A stretch of 64,000 bases of DNA from Hirundichthys speculiger (Eukaryota; Chordata; Actinopteri; Beloniformes; Exocoetidae). Below the pieces are notes generated by a model. The model saw only the letters and a program-made list of their open reading frames with translations. It had not been told where the DNA came from and did no database searches. The position numbers and the translations under genes are program-made. Positions 1 through 12,200 of this stretch are shown piece by piece. The stretch is from contig JAGFBZ010000011.1 of assembly GCA_018398805.1 (NCBI GenBank), positions 620,001-684,000 of the forward strand. The letters are read 5' to 3'. Position 1 is the first letter of the stretch, and each line of letters begins with the position of its first letter.

Positions 1-1900
1 CTACCCTGTGCTATCAACATTATTGTCGAAAACAAAACACATGGTTTTGTGCACCATATTAGCTGCAGCACATTTCTTTTTTAACTTGTGATGTAAAAAA
101 TAATTAAGATTTGTGTAATTTTACATGGTGTATGTGTGACATTATTCTGATTTCTCTAGCTTTTTATGGAGTCTGCTATTAGCCTTTTAATCTAGCCATG
201 AATCCATGCATCTACAGCTGAAAGTTATATTTACAAAAGGATGAAGCAGATACAGTACCGCTGTGGGCAAGCCAAATTGTGTCATTATGGAATAAAGCAG
301 TAAAAGTCATCTTAGAAATGCTTCTCTGAGATATTTTGTCAAGAGATGGCCACACATTAGACAGAGCAGAGCAAGCGATGCACGCAGAAGGAACTAGAGG
401 ATATTTTCTAAAGATAACTCATGATTTAAAAGTAGAAGATAATGAGGACACATCCAGTCTTTGGCAGTTTATCAAGCACGTAGCTGGTAGGTTTGAGGAT
501 ATTTTTTTTTCCCCACATGTTCCACCCGCAGATCACTGCCAAGCAATGCTGACACCTAGGAAAAACAACAAAAAAGGAAAAAGAAAAGAAGAAATGTACG
601 TTGAGGAAAATGTGTTTTTTTTTTTTTTTTTGTTTCTCCTCAGTCAAGGAGAAAGAGATTTATTCCTTTTATGGGAGTTTTGCTTTCATCTAAATTCTGT
701 CAGTGGATGCATGTCTGGGGAAGAATTAATCTTTCTTTCTTTCTTTTTTTTTTTCCAGCTGTACAACAGGTCAAAACTTTACATCAGCGGCAAAGTGTGA
801 AGTACTGTGTGTGGGAGTCTCTTGACAGGATATTCAGTCTTTCTTCTCCTCTGTAAATGTAATAGCACCAACACTTAACTGCACAACTGCTGCTGAAGTG
901 CTGTGATGACATTTAAGTTTGATCATAATTTATATTCAGAGTTTACCGGACCCAAATTTTATTTGTCACAAAGAAATAGAATAAAAGATGAACTGTATAG
1001 ATTTCAATTAAAATACAAACAGAAGAATGCTGCCAAAAATAATGGGGGAAAAAAAAATCTTCATATAGACCATAAATGACTTCTCCTCAGTTCTAATGAA
1101 ATATTAATCATATTACCAATCGTTCCACATTAATGAAAACCAAACCACAAAGACAAATTATATTAGCCTATTGTGTATTGCCAAGAGGAAAAATTAACTG
1201 ATCAGCAACATTCATAACAATAGTGTTTTAATTATCATCAAACCAAGCAAGCATGGGTCCAATTTTAACTTTTATGACAGTCCTAAATTATAATGAGTTT
1301 GCCTCCTCGTAAGCTGATGAGAGAAACTGTAATAAGCGTAATGTGGTCCTTATTTTGCCTACTTGTAATTGCAGTACAGTGATTTGCTTGTTGGTATGTA
1401 GAAGTAGAGATGTTTTTTGCAATCTCAACTTTCTTTTTCCTTTTTTGGTTTTTAACTCTTGAAGGTTAAACACTGTTCAGCATGAACAGTGATGCCTGGA
1501 CTGCTTAAAAAAAGTATTGTATTGTAGTCAGTGATTAACTTCATTAACTAGTTGTCAAATTATACTGGTAACTGGCATTTGCAACAATATACCCCAAATA
1601 TGATGTAGTTACGAGGATAAAAGGTTTAAACATGGATAATCAGTTTAACAGATAATTAACTAGAATTTTCTAATATGAATCAAGAATTAAAATCACCGGC
1701 AGAAATAATACATCCAGATGGAAGCATAACTTTTTAACTGTAAGAAAACAGATTTATCAATAAACACATAAAACATAGGAAAATATTAGTTTAGATATTT
1801 TTGGAATACTTGCATAACAAAGTTAGATAACCATCGCCTAAATTACCAAAATAACAGCTGGTAAGGTCTGAAGAATAACAGCGGCTGCCAACGTTCTCAC
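1..1900. other. AT-rich non-coding DNA, nothing specific recognised
   Basis: There are short A/T homopolymers (T17 near 614-631, T13 near 744-755) and scattered stop codons in every frame. I see no repeat family, RNA gene or plausible exon. Confidence 0.6.
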
Positions 1901-2019
1901 GCAAAGTTGAACAGACTCATTGGGAAAAAAACATTATTAAAAAAGATCAATGAACGCAAACAACATATTTACGTCCAACTCAATTTAAACAATATCAGCT
2001 ACTTGTGTGTAAATCTGTG

Positions 2020-2360
2020 TACGATCACGTGCACGTCAACGGAGCGTCAGGCGGAGGGACTCTTGGCGCCGGCTCCACGTGGGCGCGCTTCAACAAACGT
2101 GGCTGAGCAGGGCAGGAGAATATATGAGGACTGAGAGCTTTAAATCCTCTCTGCCTGTCTGCCTCTGGTCAAAAGGTGCGTTCATGAGCACACATGCATC
2201 AGCCGTGCCATCTAACCTTCAGAGAAAACACAATGGTTGCAAGCCGCTATGTTTACACTGGAGCTGCCCAGAGGACCCGGTGAATCAGCTCACCTGAACC
2301 GCAGCAGCCCTTCGGTCCTCACAAACGAAGTCTCCACTGTTGTTCACCAGACTTGTAAGT
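2020..2360 (+). promoter_or_regulatory. Candidate small promoter with non-coding first exon
   Basis: A locally CpG- and GC-rich patch in AT-rich surroundings has two CACGTG E-boxes (2026-2031 and 2076-2081) and the cluster GGCGCCGG/GGGCGCGC between 2065 and 2088. A TATA-like AATATATGAG follows at 2119-2128. About 225 bp further on, a strong donor motif TT|GTAAGTAA occurs at 2353-2360. The order resembles a TATA promoter with an untranslated first exon on the plus strand, opposite in direction to the fstl exon. No coding exon was found to pair with it, so this is inference from motifs only. Confidence 0.25.
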
Positions 2361-2399
2361 AAATAAGGAATAGGGTCGATCTTTTCTGATTTATTTGCC

Positions 2400-3211
2400 A
2401 CGCTTGTTGCCAGTAATAGGGGCCTTGTTGTAGTAGCATGTCCTCACTTATGAATCAAAACAATTAACTTATTAACTATGTATGTCCGTATTGATACAGA
2501 TATCAGACAAGGGTTTTTTTTTTCTTCCCACTGTGAACACTTCAGAAAAATATGGGTCATCTTATATTCAGAGTCTAGGTTTTTAAACCCCTTGATTGTT
2601 GAAAAAATTGGATGGTGCATAGGTAGCAATTTGAGTCTGGCCATTAGGCTTCTACTGGAGGAAACAGTTACATGATGTACGACAATGATGAGACTAAAAA
2701 AGACATATTACTCTGGCAGTTCAAAAAACACCAGGCTGCTCTGTGAGACTGAGCTGTGGATGCTGTGACTGAAAAAAAGAAATAAAGGACTGCTCATGAC
2801 TGGAGCCTTTCCTTGCCCGAAAGCTTCGGAGATGGCCAGATTTCTGAGTTTAAAGGCTGAGTTTAAAGCCGGCCTCAGCTGGTGTCGATGAAAGCTGTGG
2901 TGCTGCGTTTGCGGTGCGGGACAAGTCTCACCTGTGGTGGGTCGACCATTTTTCTAAGTAAGAGGCGAGCAAGGGGCCCAATTTCTCACAAGTATTTGTC
3001 CAACATCCTCACACATGATCCCATATTTTTTAAAGTGTATATACCTTAATTTGACAACATACAAATTATCCACAAATAATATATACATTTTCCTCCCCCA
3101 AACTGAGTGGTGGTCCAAGTTCTTTTGCACCTTTTATGCAAAGTTTCTCAGTGAGTGATTTAAAACGTATTCACAGACCTAAAAGAATGCATTCATATCT
3201 GTTTGAACATA

Positions 3212-3213
<2 letters not shown>
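2400..3213. other. Non-coding DNA, nothing specific recognised
   Basis: Mixed-composition sequence without recognisable repeats, long frames or RNA genes. Confidence 0.5.

Positions 3214-3243
<30 letters not shown>
3214..3243. repeat. Poly-T tract, 30 bp
   Basis: An uninterrupted T30 run. No recognised retroelement body lies beside it, so it is scored as a simple repeat. Confidence 0.95.
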
Positions 3244-3246
<3 letters not shown>

Positions 3247-4378
3247 GAATATACCATCGCTAATAAAGCTTTGGCAGCTCTGCCATATACAAATTGCATT
3301 TTCTATAGGTTTCATAAAAGAAGAATCCCATCAGTGGAAAGGTTTTATGTGGAGCAGGAAAAGAATAAGATGCTCAGTCTGTAACTTCATACAGCCCCAA
3401 TAAATAGAGTGAAATAAGACTACTGTGTCCAAGTCCAAACAGCAGTCCTGGAATGAAACTAGACCAAAGGAGGAGGGATAACATGTAAGACACTGTAGGA
3501 GCTAAAGATAACAAACCAGCTTTCCATCTGGTTCATAATTGTTATTTGTTTATTTATTTTTAACCATGTTATGTTCTGTGTCCCTTTTTGGAGGGATAAC
3601 AAAATAAATAAATCAAACAAAACAAAATCTCAAAGTGCCTTTCGCTGAACTGCATATCGTATGCCTCAAGGTATACCGGCAGCAGTAGACTGATATTGAC
3701 TCATTAGAGGTTTACAACTGGCATCCTGCTTTCTGCCAGCAGGTAGAAGTGGTAGCAGGGCAGGTCATTAACCAGAAAATGGAACTAATGAAGGGGAAAA
3801 TTAACAAAAGACAAAGAAATAACATGCATTTGTGGGTTTCCTCTCTTGCTTCTGTTGATGTGGCTTTCCCTGTCTGGAGACAGTCTTCTTTCTTTATTAT
3901 GTAAAGAGATCTGGGTCACACATCTGCCACCACTAGGAGAAGATGTCACATTCAAATAAAAAGGAAGAAAAATAAAAAGTAAAAAGATTATTCAAAAAAA
4001 TCTATAAACTTTCAATTTACCATGAATGTAAAAGTAACCTATTCAATCTATCTTTCTAATTCTAACTCACAAAAAAATGGTAATAAGGACATTAAATTTA
4101 GCTTTAACATTTCTTCATCCTAATCCCTTCCTAACTGTCCTGTTGATGGATTTGTTCTACAGAACAGAGTTTCAGGGACAGAGAGCTTTCTGACCTAACA
4201 ATTTTACAACAATGTGGAGGTCATTCTTGAGTCGGCTATTTGTCAACTGGAATGGCATGTTTCAGGCCCAGGGAATGCACAATTGTTTAAATTCCTCTTG
4301 GCTTCGTGACCTCTCAAAATCCCAGGACAAGCCTCTATATCCCTTCCCTCCTGCTACACATAATCTTCACTTCTTTCT
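3244..4378. other. AT-rich non-coding DNA
   Basis: No exon or repeat family recognised. A-rich runs are frequent at 3960-4075. Confidence 0.5.
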
Positions 4379-4405
4379 TTATATATCTATATATATCTAT
4401 ATATA

Positions 4406-4457
<52 letters not shown>
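4379..4457. repeat. AT/ATCT microsatellite
   Basis: Three TATATATC-type units are followed by about 50 bp of pure (AT)n. The YIYIY frames over it are artefacts of the dinucleotide repeat. Confidence 0.95.
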
Positions 4458-4460
<3 letters not shown>

Positions 4461-6838
4461 TATATAAATATAGTGTTTTATGCTTCCGATATCTTTCTCT
4501 ACTTGCTGGCGGACTTTGTCGTATATTTCAGTTTGGCTAAAATACTTGCAGCTAGGTAACTCATAGCGTCCATCAAGTGTCTTTATCATGTTCATAAAGC
4601 TGTAAAGAATGGCGCCATGTTGCTTACACAATTATACGATAATGGCATTTGTAATATCAATCCACCTCTGATTCTTTTTTGTCTTACGGAGTGACCGACG
4701 TTGCACTGGTCTTTTTTACAAGCCCTTCCCCCTTCTCACCTCGCTCCATGTTTGCAACCGCTGCCATGTTTTCACTTTCACTTTCTACCAAAGTAGGTGC
4801 TTGAGATGATCAACTTGTGCAATCGCAACGTAGGTATAGTAAAAATCTTTACTGTTAGCGTATACCATTTATACGGCCCACTGCTAACGAGTTGCCTTTG
4901 ATGTACCTTGTATCATTCCATCCCACAAGTCACCCGGTTCTTACATGAACTTTATAATAAATGTTTTCTTATACTGAAATCTAGATTTTTTTATTCAATT
5001 TTTTCTTGTAATTATTTATTCTTATAACAAATTTCTTCTCCAGTCAAGCAATGGCATTATCTTGCCCTCATCAGAATTATTACACCAGAAAGGACAGCGG
5101 GTTAAAGTCCATGGTCTCTGCTTCTAGATAACTGGATCAGCACTTATATATTTATGACAAAATAAACACTTGTTAGAAGCAGAGGCCATGAACTCTCCTC
5201 CTTCTGTGTCTACTGACAGTAGTTTGCATGACACTGGTAGTTAACTGGAGACCTGGAACATACATGGAAGCGAACAGAAGGAGATGCCTGTACAGATAGT
5301 TCTTTTAATACACTTTTTGTACACATACAAGGTTAAATGGCCTTGGCCTGTAGGGACTATATCCACGCTATCAATGAAGTGGTATTACATTTTCCAGTAT
5401 TGTCAGAGGCTTAAAACAGCTGGAGTTTTGCCCCTTCAGGGAAAACATAACTAGAAATTTGCTGCAAATACATATTCTGCTCTAACTGAAAACTGCTTTG
5501 ATTCATGTCATTTTGGTCCCGTAATAATAGATCAATGATTGTTTTAATTCTGGAATGTTCTTTTAGGACAGTTATGGTGTAGCTACTACTAAAATTAATA
5601 TTCCCTAATCAGACTAAAAGCAATCTGATCTCCTTGTAGGTGTGGTGGCTGTCGCTTTTATCATACAGTCTGAAACTTGCTTTTGTGCTCAGTCATTCTT
5701 TTATTTTGTCCTCTGCAATCATTTTCCTGAGTCTCCCAATCACCTCTGTCAAGACGTACATTTTATCTCTCCGAGCTAGTTTCATCTGTGTCATTAGTGA
5801 CATAGTGGTGTAAAATGATGCACATTTGTCCCTCTGGGATGGGATCCCAGGGTTACTTTGACTGGTTTTTGGAAGCTGCAGGGGCAGAAGATGGCTAGAG
5901 CTGGACGACAATTCCTAATTGTAAGCAAATATTCCTTCAAATGAAACTGAAACTTACTTTAATGTGAAACAGAAGTCCTTTGAGTCAATTTAAACCCTAA
6001 CCCTAACCTTACTTATTGATGTTCTGAATAAATAAATAAATAAAATATAATAATGATAATAAAATATTTGGTCAATCAGATCGATTCACTGTTCTAACTT
6101 GCTGCCTCTAGTTAAATGCTGCTCACAATGTGTTATGAGCATCGAGAACAGAAAGAGAGGAGCAGGAAAAAGGTCTGGCTGAAAAGCAGCAGACACAGCT
6201 TATTACCCTCAGGGTCAACGCTAAGCATGTTCTGACTATTCTACTTGAGTTGAACTGCACTGTTGTAGAGTGTTTCCCATGCTAGTCTTTGGCCAAAAAA
6301 GATGAGATTTTTATTTCCTCTCAATAATTTTCTCTCAAATGCAATCCCCTCCTCTGTTTGTTAAGGCACAGGCAAGGAATTATTATTTATAAAAAAAAGT
6401 ACTGGAGTAAATTTAGGCTGGTTGGTTACATGTACAGCGGATTATGGTGTAACACAGTGAACCCTTGAGTATTCCTGCTTGTAGAAGTGACTAATTGAAG
6501 AGCATTAGGGAAACACAGTTCATTATTGTATTTTCTTTAATTACGAAAGCGCCTGTGTCTGATGAATTATGGTGGGTCAGATTTACTTCTGTTAAATATT
6601 GTCAAAGCGATTGTACAGTTTAATTTTAAAAAAAAATCTGATTTAAATGTGTAAATGATTTATACATCTTGTCTTAATTAACACTTGTAATAATTAACAC
6701 ACTGTATGCCAGAGGGGTTTATTTTTGTGATTCATGACCTAGGCACAGATGAATATGTTTTTAAGACACCCAGGTGACTGCAGAGCTGCGGGAACACATT
6801 CTCAGCAGGGGGTGCTGGGAGTCTGATTCAGCTCTGCG
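4458..6838. other. Non-coding DNA with a small inverted repeat and a telomere-like motif
   Basis: Mostly unremarkable AT-rich sequence. It includes an imperfect inverted repeat (5110-5126 with 5174-5190), an unassigned 72-residue minus-strand frame (5693-5911), and two and a half CCCTAA units near 5994-6008, too few to call an interstitial telomere. Confidence 0.5.
5110..5190. repeat. Imperfect inverted repeat
   Basis: CATGGTCTCTGCTTCTA at 5110-5126 pairs with TAGAAGCAGAGGCCATG at 5174-5190 (16 of 17 positions) across a 47-bp AT-rich spacer. Weaker pairing extends a few bases outward. It may be a relic of a small DNA transposon; no target duplication is evident. Confidence 0.5.
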
Positions 6839-6936
6839 CTATATATATATCTATATATATATCTATATCTATATAGATATAGATATATATATACACACAT
6901 ATATATGTATATGTATGTGTGTGTGTGTGTTTGTGT
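6839..6936. repeat. Compound AT/ATCT/CA/TG microsatellite containing a perfect 42-bp palindrome
   Basis: Positions 6852-6893 are self-complementary (centre between 6872 and 6873; core ATCTATATCTAT/ATAGATATAGAT). CACACA, TATGTATG and then (GT)n follow. Such AT palindromes can form cruciforms and are often unstable. Confidence 0.9.
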
Positions 6937-6978
6937 GCCATATCAACTATATGGTTGTCAACTATATAGTATAAAAAA

Positions 6979-7440
6979 CCCGAATAAAAACCGAAGTCAA
7001 CTTTAAATTCACCGCTGATTTAATAACAATGAACCGGCTACATGCAAAAATTCAATCTCACAACTTCAACAATAATAGATGCCACATATGTGTTACATAG
7101 CCTATTAGAAACAACTACAAAATCTTTCAACACGACATGACAGACAGCAGATCAGTTCTCAATGAAATCCCGATATGGACTTTACATTTACTGCTGATTC
7201 AGCTACTAACAATGAACTGGCTATTGAGCCTGCAGTAATTTCAGTTTCCACAAAATTAGAAGCCACATGCATTACATGTTATCAGAAACCAAAATAAAAT
7301 TTTGCAACACGACACGGGACATCACCTCAGTTCTCAATGAAAACCTGAAATGAACTTTAAATTCACCACTGAATAACTGGATGATTAATAACAATGAACC
7401 GGCCACAAAATCTGCAAAAATCTTACCAAAAATAAATGTA
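6979..7440. repeat. Degenerate tandem repeat, ~2.5 copies of a ~175-190 bp unit
   Basis: Three successive blocks begin at 6979, 7169 and 7344. Each starts with a CC(C/T)GA..ACTTTA segment, then CACYRCTGAT..AACAATGAACYGGC. The first two continue through a GCCACAT..TTACAT segment, CAACACGACA and TCAGTTCTCAATGAAA. The third block is partial. Copies are visibly diverged (roughly 75-85% by eye) with indels. There is no coding potential. It could be a small satellite or minisatellite array or the internal tandem part of a larger repeat. Confidence 0.75.
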
Positions 7441-7915
7441 ATGAAACAGGAACAAATGTGCCACAGAGTCAGTGACACCGTCCATGGCACTCATTAGTTT
7501 GGCACAACTGAGCTGTCCATGTAACTGCGGTGCTGAACATCGTGCATAAAGGCACAATGCATGGCGGCAGCCTTTGAAAGGAAAAGTGTCTAACCGCCTG
7601 AATTTACAAGACTTGGAGTTATCTCAGCTGGGTTTCTTGTTTTAATAACGATGGTATTCACTCCCAATACGATATGCTCTTCATAATTAATCATCAGTAG
7701 GCTAATTGATGAATAAACAGTGATGTCTAATCTCTAAATTACGCAGCAACCTCTTCTTGTTATATTGCGTTTTTTGTATTTTTTTGGCTGTATTGTTTTT
7801 GGCTGATTGAGTAGTTAAACCCACACTGAAGGACCAGGTACCAAATGCACTTCATTTTTTAATGCCAAGCATAAGAGAAGTAATGTGAAGAGTCAATCTT
7901 GGACTTCGTGGATAA
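7441..7915. other. Non-coding DNA between tandem repeat and LINE fragment
   Basis: No repeat or exon recognised. Sequence from about 7800 may already belong to a badly decayed part of the LINE. Confidence 0.4.
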
Positions 7916-8270
7916 TGTATCTACACCCATTTCATCTAATTTTAGAGGCCTCAGATAAGCAAATATTTGAGGTTTCAGGATTCATTTTTGATCAGGATAT
8001 GTCATTTTAACAGCATATTAATCACGTTTGAAAGACTGCCTTTATTCATCTCCAAAATATCGCCAAGATTAGAAGCATCCTCTCCCAGCATGATGTTGAA
8101 AAATTAACCCACACCTTTGTCAGTTCTAGACTGGATTATTGTAATGCATTGTTAGCAGGATGTCCAAAAAGGTCGCTGAATAGCCTCCAACTGATTGAGA
8201 ATGCAGCAGCGAGGGTGCTGACAGGAATCCATAAGCGAGATCATGTCTCATCCATGTTAGCCTCCCTCCA

Positions 8271-8576
8271 TTGGCTTCCCGTATAATTTCGGATTTTAAA
8301 ATTCTGCTTCTCAGATATAAGGCCCTTAATGGTCTAGCTCCTTGTTATTTACAAGACCTGAAAGCACGTTATGCTCCTAATAGAGCTATCCGCTTTCAGA
8401 GTGCAGGATTACTCGTCGTTCCTAGAATATCTAAAAGTAGGTTTGGAGGACGGGCCTTCTGCTACCAGACACCTTTATTATGGAACCAGCTACCAATTTG
8501 GGTTAAGGAGGCTGACACCACCTCCATCTTTAAAACTAAATTGAAAACATTTCTGTTCAGTAAAGCCTACAGTTAG
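8271..8576 (+). pseudogene. LINE reverse transcriptase C-terminal fragment
   Basis: This 101-residue open frame is the longest intact piece of the LINE reading frame (FKILLLRYKALNGLAPCYL and LLWNQLPIWVKEADTTSIFK). Its ATG is not a true start: a frameshift just upstream separates it from the LDYCNALL and LHWLPV blocks in another frame. It is not functional. Confidence 0.85.
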
Positions 8577-8745
8577 TCTAAACTATAGTGCTTAAGGGCT
8601 AATAGTTATAGCTATATTTATATATATTTATATATATTTATAGGGGCTAAGACGAGAGTAGGCTCGTCTTAATCACAGCCTTGTCATAGCTATGCTGCTG
8701 TAGGCCTACGCTGCAGGGGGACACCAACATGTGTGCTGGTGTGAA

Positions 8746-8781
8746 GGTGGAGACACCACTCTGCTGAGTGGTGTCTCCACC
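8746..8781 (+). repeat. Perfect 16-bp stem, 4-nt loop hairpin in LINE 3' UTR
   Basis: GGTGGAGACACCACTC and its exact reverse complement flank the loop TGCT. It lies within the LINE 3' region and may be part of a structure the element's reverse transcriptase recognised; that role is inferred. Confidence 0.9.
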
Positions 8782-9071
8782 TCTCTTCTCTCCCTTTCTT
8801 CCCTTTCCTCTTCTTTTTTTCCTCCTCCAGCTCAATCCATAGTTAATTAGGAGCACCTCGTAACTGTGCTCCATTTTTTTTCCTGTAGTTTGTTGTGTGT
8901 TTTTTTTAACTAGCCATTATCCTTGATTAGGATTTAATTATAATTTTAGTTAATGATATTTGCTCGGGGGTCATGCTCTGGGTCTCTGTAAAGCGCCTAA
9001 AGACAAATGGCATTGTAACAGAAGCTATATAAATAAAGTTGAATAGATTTGAATTGCATTAAATATGCGAT

Positions 9072-9215
9072 GAACTGCCCCAGGAGCCTCTGCCTGGTTG
9101 AGCATGTGGCCAGGAGGCATCCTAACCAACCTCAACTCCAAGTTCCTACCTAATGGCAGAACTTCTCATCCTCTCTAAGGGAGAATCCAGCCACCCCACA
9201 CATTAAACTCATTTC
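9072..9215. repeat. Fragment of a dispersed fish repeat (class uncertain)
   Basis: The segment with GTGGCCAGGAGGCATCCTAAC, then TCTCTAAGGGAGAATCCAGCCACCC and AAACTCATTTC, matches a repeat I have seen in many teleost sequences. I cannot assign it to a transposon class. It follows directly after the LINE tail. Confidence 0.5.
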
Positions 9216-12200
9216 AACCTGTTAGTTTTTCTACTTTATCCTTTATTTTTCCAACCTTTTCTCTCTCCTGTCTTTCCATCCTTCTAATTTTAACTAATCT
9301 GATAGCATCAAAAGCATTAGTTAATAATACCACATGTATACTGAAGTAACATCTGATAATCCTTACTCCTAAAACATCTTGACTTTTTTTTAAACCTATG
9401 TGGGTAAATAGAGGGACTTCTTTTCTTGTTTCTTGATGAAGTTTCACCTCTGATCAGAAATCTATCTTTGATTTACTTGACTAAGAGGTCAAAAGTCTTT
9501 AAGAACCTAAAAAAAGAGGTATAACGTTTGTTTAAAATTTGAAGGATTACCATAACTTAGATAACAGAGACTCTACAAAGATGTTATCACAATTTTTGCA
9601 TATTTAAAGCTTTCCGATTTAAGATTTTTCATGGAGCTCTACCACTTTGAACAAGATTTCAGGGTTTGTTTTAAACTGTAGATAAGATATAAATATACTC
9701 AGATTTATGATCCCATAACCTGAGCTCCTTTTCAACCTGTAATGTCACGACAGGCAGCAAAAATCCATGAAAAGAGGCCTTATATACTCAGTGCAGTGAT
9801 TCCACCTTCAGAAGCCCACAATGCAGCGGGAGGGAGCATTTGTTGTTTCAGAAGCTTCAATGGCATCAGTACAAACAGACAAGGTGTGCTGTTTCAGAAA
9901 ACTCCTGTGTCTCTGGAGCTCCTTTTTTATCATATTGTATAATTAATCAACAGGGAATAATTAATGATTAATGAACAAAGAAAATCCAACCACTTACGAG
10001 CCCAAACAGTGGATTAACTACCACCATCCCTCAGGGTGGAAAACTAAAATGCATATCAATAATTATCTGATCAAAAGTTTTAATGAGACAAGCAGTAGCA
10101 GGCTGATGGTAAAAACTTTGCGGAGGGTGTGGGTTGGCTTGACAAAGGTGACGCATACTAATGGTCTCCATACTGAAAAAAGCATGATAGTTTTTATTTC
10201 TTAACATTTTAAAGCAGATGGCACCCCAATGCCATTTACTGGCAAACCGCCACTGGAGATCAGTGTTATAATAAATGTCATGTTTAGAGACTCCTGAACT
10301 TCACTTCAACCATTCTGTTTTTTTTTTTAATTGAATAATCTACCTTGTTGTGCATCTCTTTCACTTTCATTGTAAAAGGAACAGGTACATGTTGCTGTAC
10401 TTTTTCTTCCATTGAAGTTTAACTTGATATCACATTGATTCAGGTTCACTAAATTGCATTAAAGATCATCAAATGGGATTCTCTGTTGTTTTTTGCTGTA
10501 TCCTACACCAACATTTATAGATTATGTCAAAACTCTTCAGCATTTTCGATCAAATTAGAGTCTTATTTGGTCAGATTTTAGCCAATAAAAATGAAGTATA
10601 AAAAATATTTACTGCATTTCATCTTAAAAGATATTAAAATATTGCATATTCTCTTATGGTTTAAACGAAATTGATGAGAGCACCCCATTTTTCTTTTTTA
10701 CCCCGCATCCACTATTTGATTCATCATGTTCAACTAAGACTTAAAAGGCCTTTATAGTGGAATGTTATTTTACAAAATGAATCCAGGGTAGAGATGGTAA
10801 AACTGGACATACTCAATATTTGAAAATTAACATTAAATTATGAATGGCAAAGTGTGAAAATATTCTTGCCTAAGACCATTAAAATCTTGCTGACATCAGT
10901 TAAACATTAATTGGTAGGGCTCTGCCTGCTAACGCATATTTTACATGAGAAGGGAAGTCAGATGTGTAATTTTGCTGCAGATCAATTCTGTGCCCCTGCC
11001 GAGAAATCCCAGTGGATTCATTAAGACTGGTACCTCAAGAAGAAGTAGTATAGCGATAACGTTTAAGATGTGCTGCTGTCTAACTGCATGGAAAATGACA
11101 AATGCACACATACATACATATGTATAAATACACACTGTCTAGTATCAATACTTGAAAAAAAAATCTTTTTTTAACTAAATGTTAATTCATTAAAGAACAC
11201 CTGACATGCCTGCAATTTAATGATCAAACACAAAGTCAAGCTGCTACATACAGCTGCGAAAAACTAAAGTTTCTAGTTCCACAGTGTCCTTGAAAGCACC
11301 GAAAAGGGCAGCTTGATTGCAACATGATCAAGGACTGGACCTTTAAACACCTAATGCAATTTTCATCACCTCACAGAAATAGCAGTTCCCTCCCCAAAGC
11401 CAGGGGGAAGGTAAACATGTGTCTGGTTTAAATGTGCTACAAGTGATGGGGCCTTTTGATGCATTGCCATGATGAGAGGAAACATTAATGGAGTTGAGGC
11501 TGAATGATTCAGTCTGAAAAGCACCTTGGCTTTTTCTTTTTTTTTTTTTTTTTTTTTTATATAAACAGAGTGACCAAACACGGTCAAAGTGGCAGAGGAA
11601 GGCTGTAAACCTGAGCCTGCCAACGCAAATTCCCACTCTGGTTGGGAAATTCTGGGCAGGAAAGCAAATAAGAAACGCGATTGTGATAAAAAGGTTGTTC
11701 AGTGTAAATTCCCCAGGCAGAGCAGGAAAAATTGGTTGGTTGCAGGACACAATGAGTAATACCGCTGTCCCCTCCTTCAACCAATGCTGCCAAGGTGTCC
11801 TTGACCAGGCAGCTGAATCTACCTGTTCCAGAAGATCTGTTTAGTGACGGACACTGTACTGAGCACCATGGCCATGTTAAACAGGAAAAAAAGTCCAAAG
11901 GCATGTATTATTAGAGGAAGAAAACCTTAAAGCACAACTGCATGCGCCCCGCTCAGTGTGTGTGCAATCATACAGGCTCAGTTTCTGCGAGACGAGTTTT
12001 GTTCATTAAAAGACGGGATAATAGAGCAACATTATTCCATCTATTTACCAATACAATCCTGCTTCAACATTTTTCACTATGTTGCAACAAAATTTTAAAA
12101 AGCAATTATCAAAATGTAATTATCTCCCAAATAAAATGTTTTCTTAATAAATATGGAATTAGACACAAATGTGCAACAGCATTTATAGTTTTTTCGGGAT

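Larger units (their letters stand above)
7916..9058 (+). mobile_element. 5'-truncated L2/CR1-type non-LTR retrotransposon (3' end of reverse transcriptase and 3' UTR)
   Basis: Conceptual reading of about 7975-8580 gives the C-terminal part of a LINE reverse transcriptase, with SRLDYCNALLAG, LQLIENAAARVLTG, SMLASLHWLPV, KALNGLAP and LLWNQLP blocks. Stops and a 1-nt frameshift near 8280 interrupt it. A 3' UTR follows with a perfect hairpin (8746-8781), then AAAGCGCC, and a tail ending TATATAAATAAAGTTGAAT. The 5' end is missing, as is typical of LINE insertions. Assignment to the L2 side of the CR1/L2 group is from memory. Confidence 0.85.

Noticed and set aside
336..800. 154-residue plus-strand frame
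   Set aside because: It starts at TTG, is dominated by phenylalanine and lysine from homopolymers, and has no family similarity or splice signals.
5693..5911. Minus-strand frame reading RRDKMYVLTEVIGRLRKMIAEDKIKE
   Set aside because: It looks protein-like but starts at TTG, matches no family I recognise and lacks an evident acceptor. Left unassigned.
5994..6008. CCCTAACCCTAACC telomere-like motif
   Set aside because: Only two and a half units; this length occurs by chance in AT-rich DNA and is not an interstitial telomere array.
11343..11904. Overlapping minus-strand frames of 85-145 residues
   Set aside because: They cross an A/T homopolymer, use non-ATG starts and have no recognisable domain.
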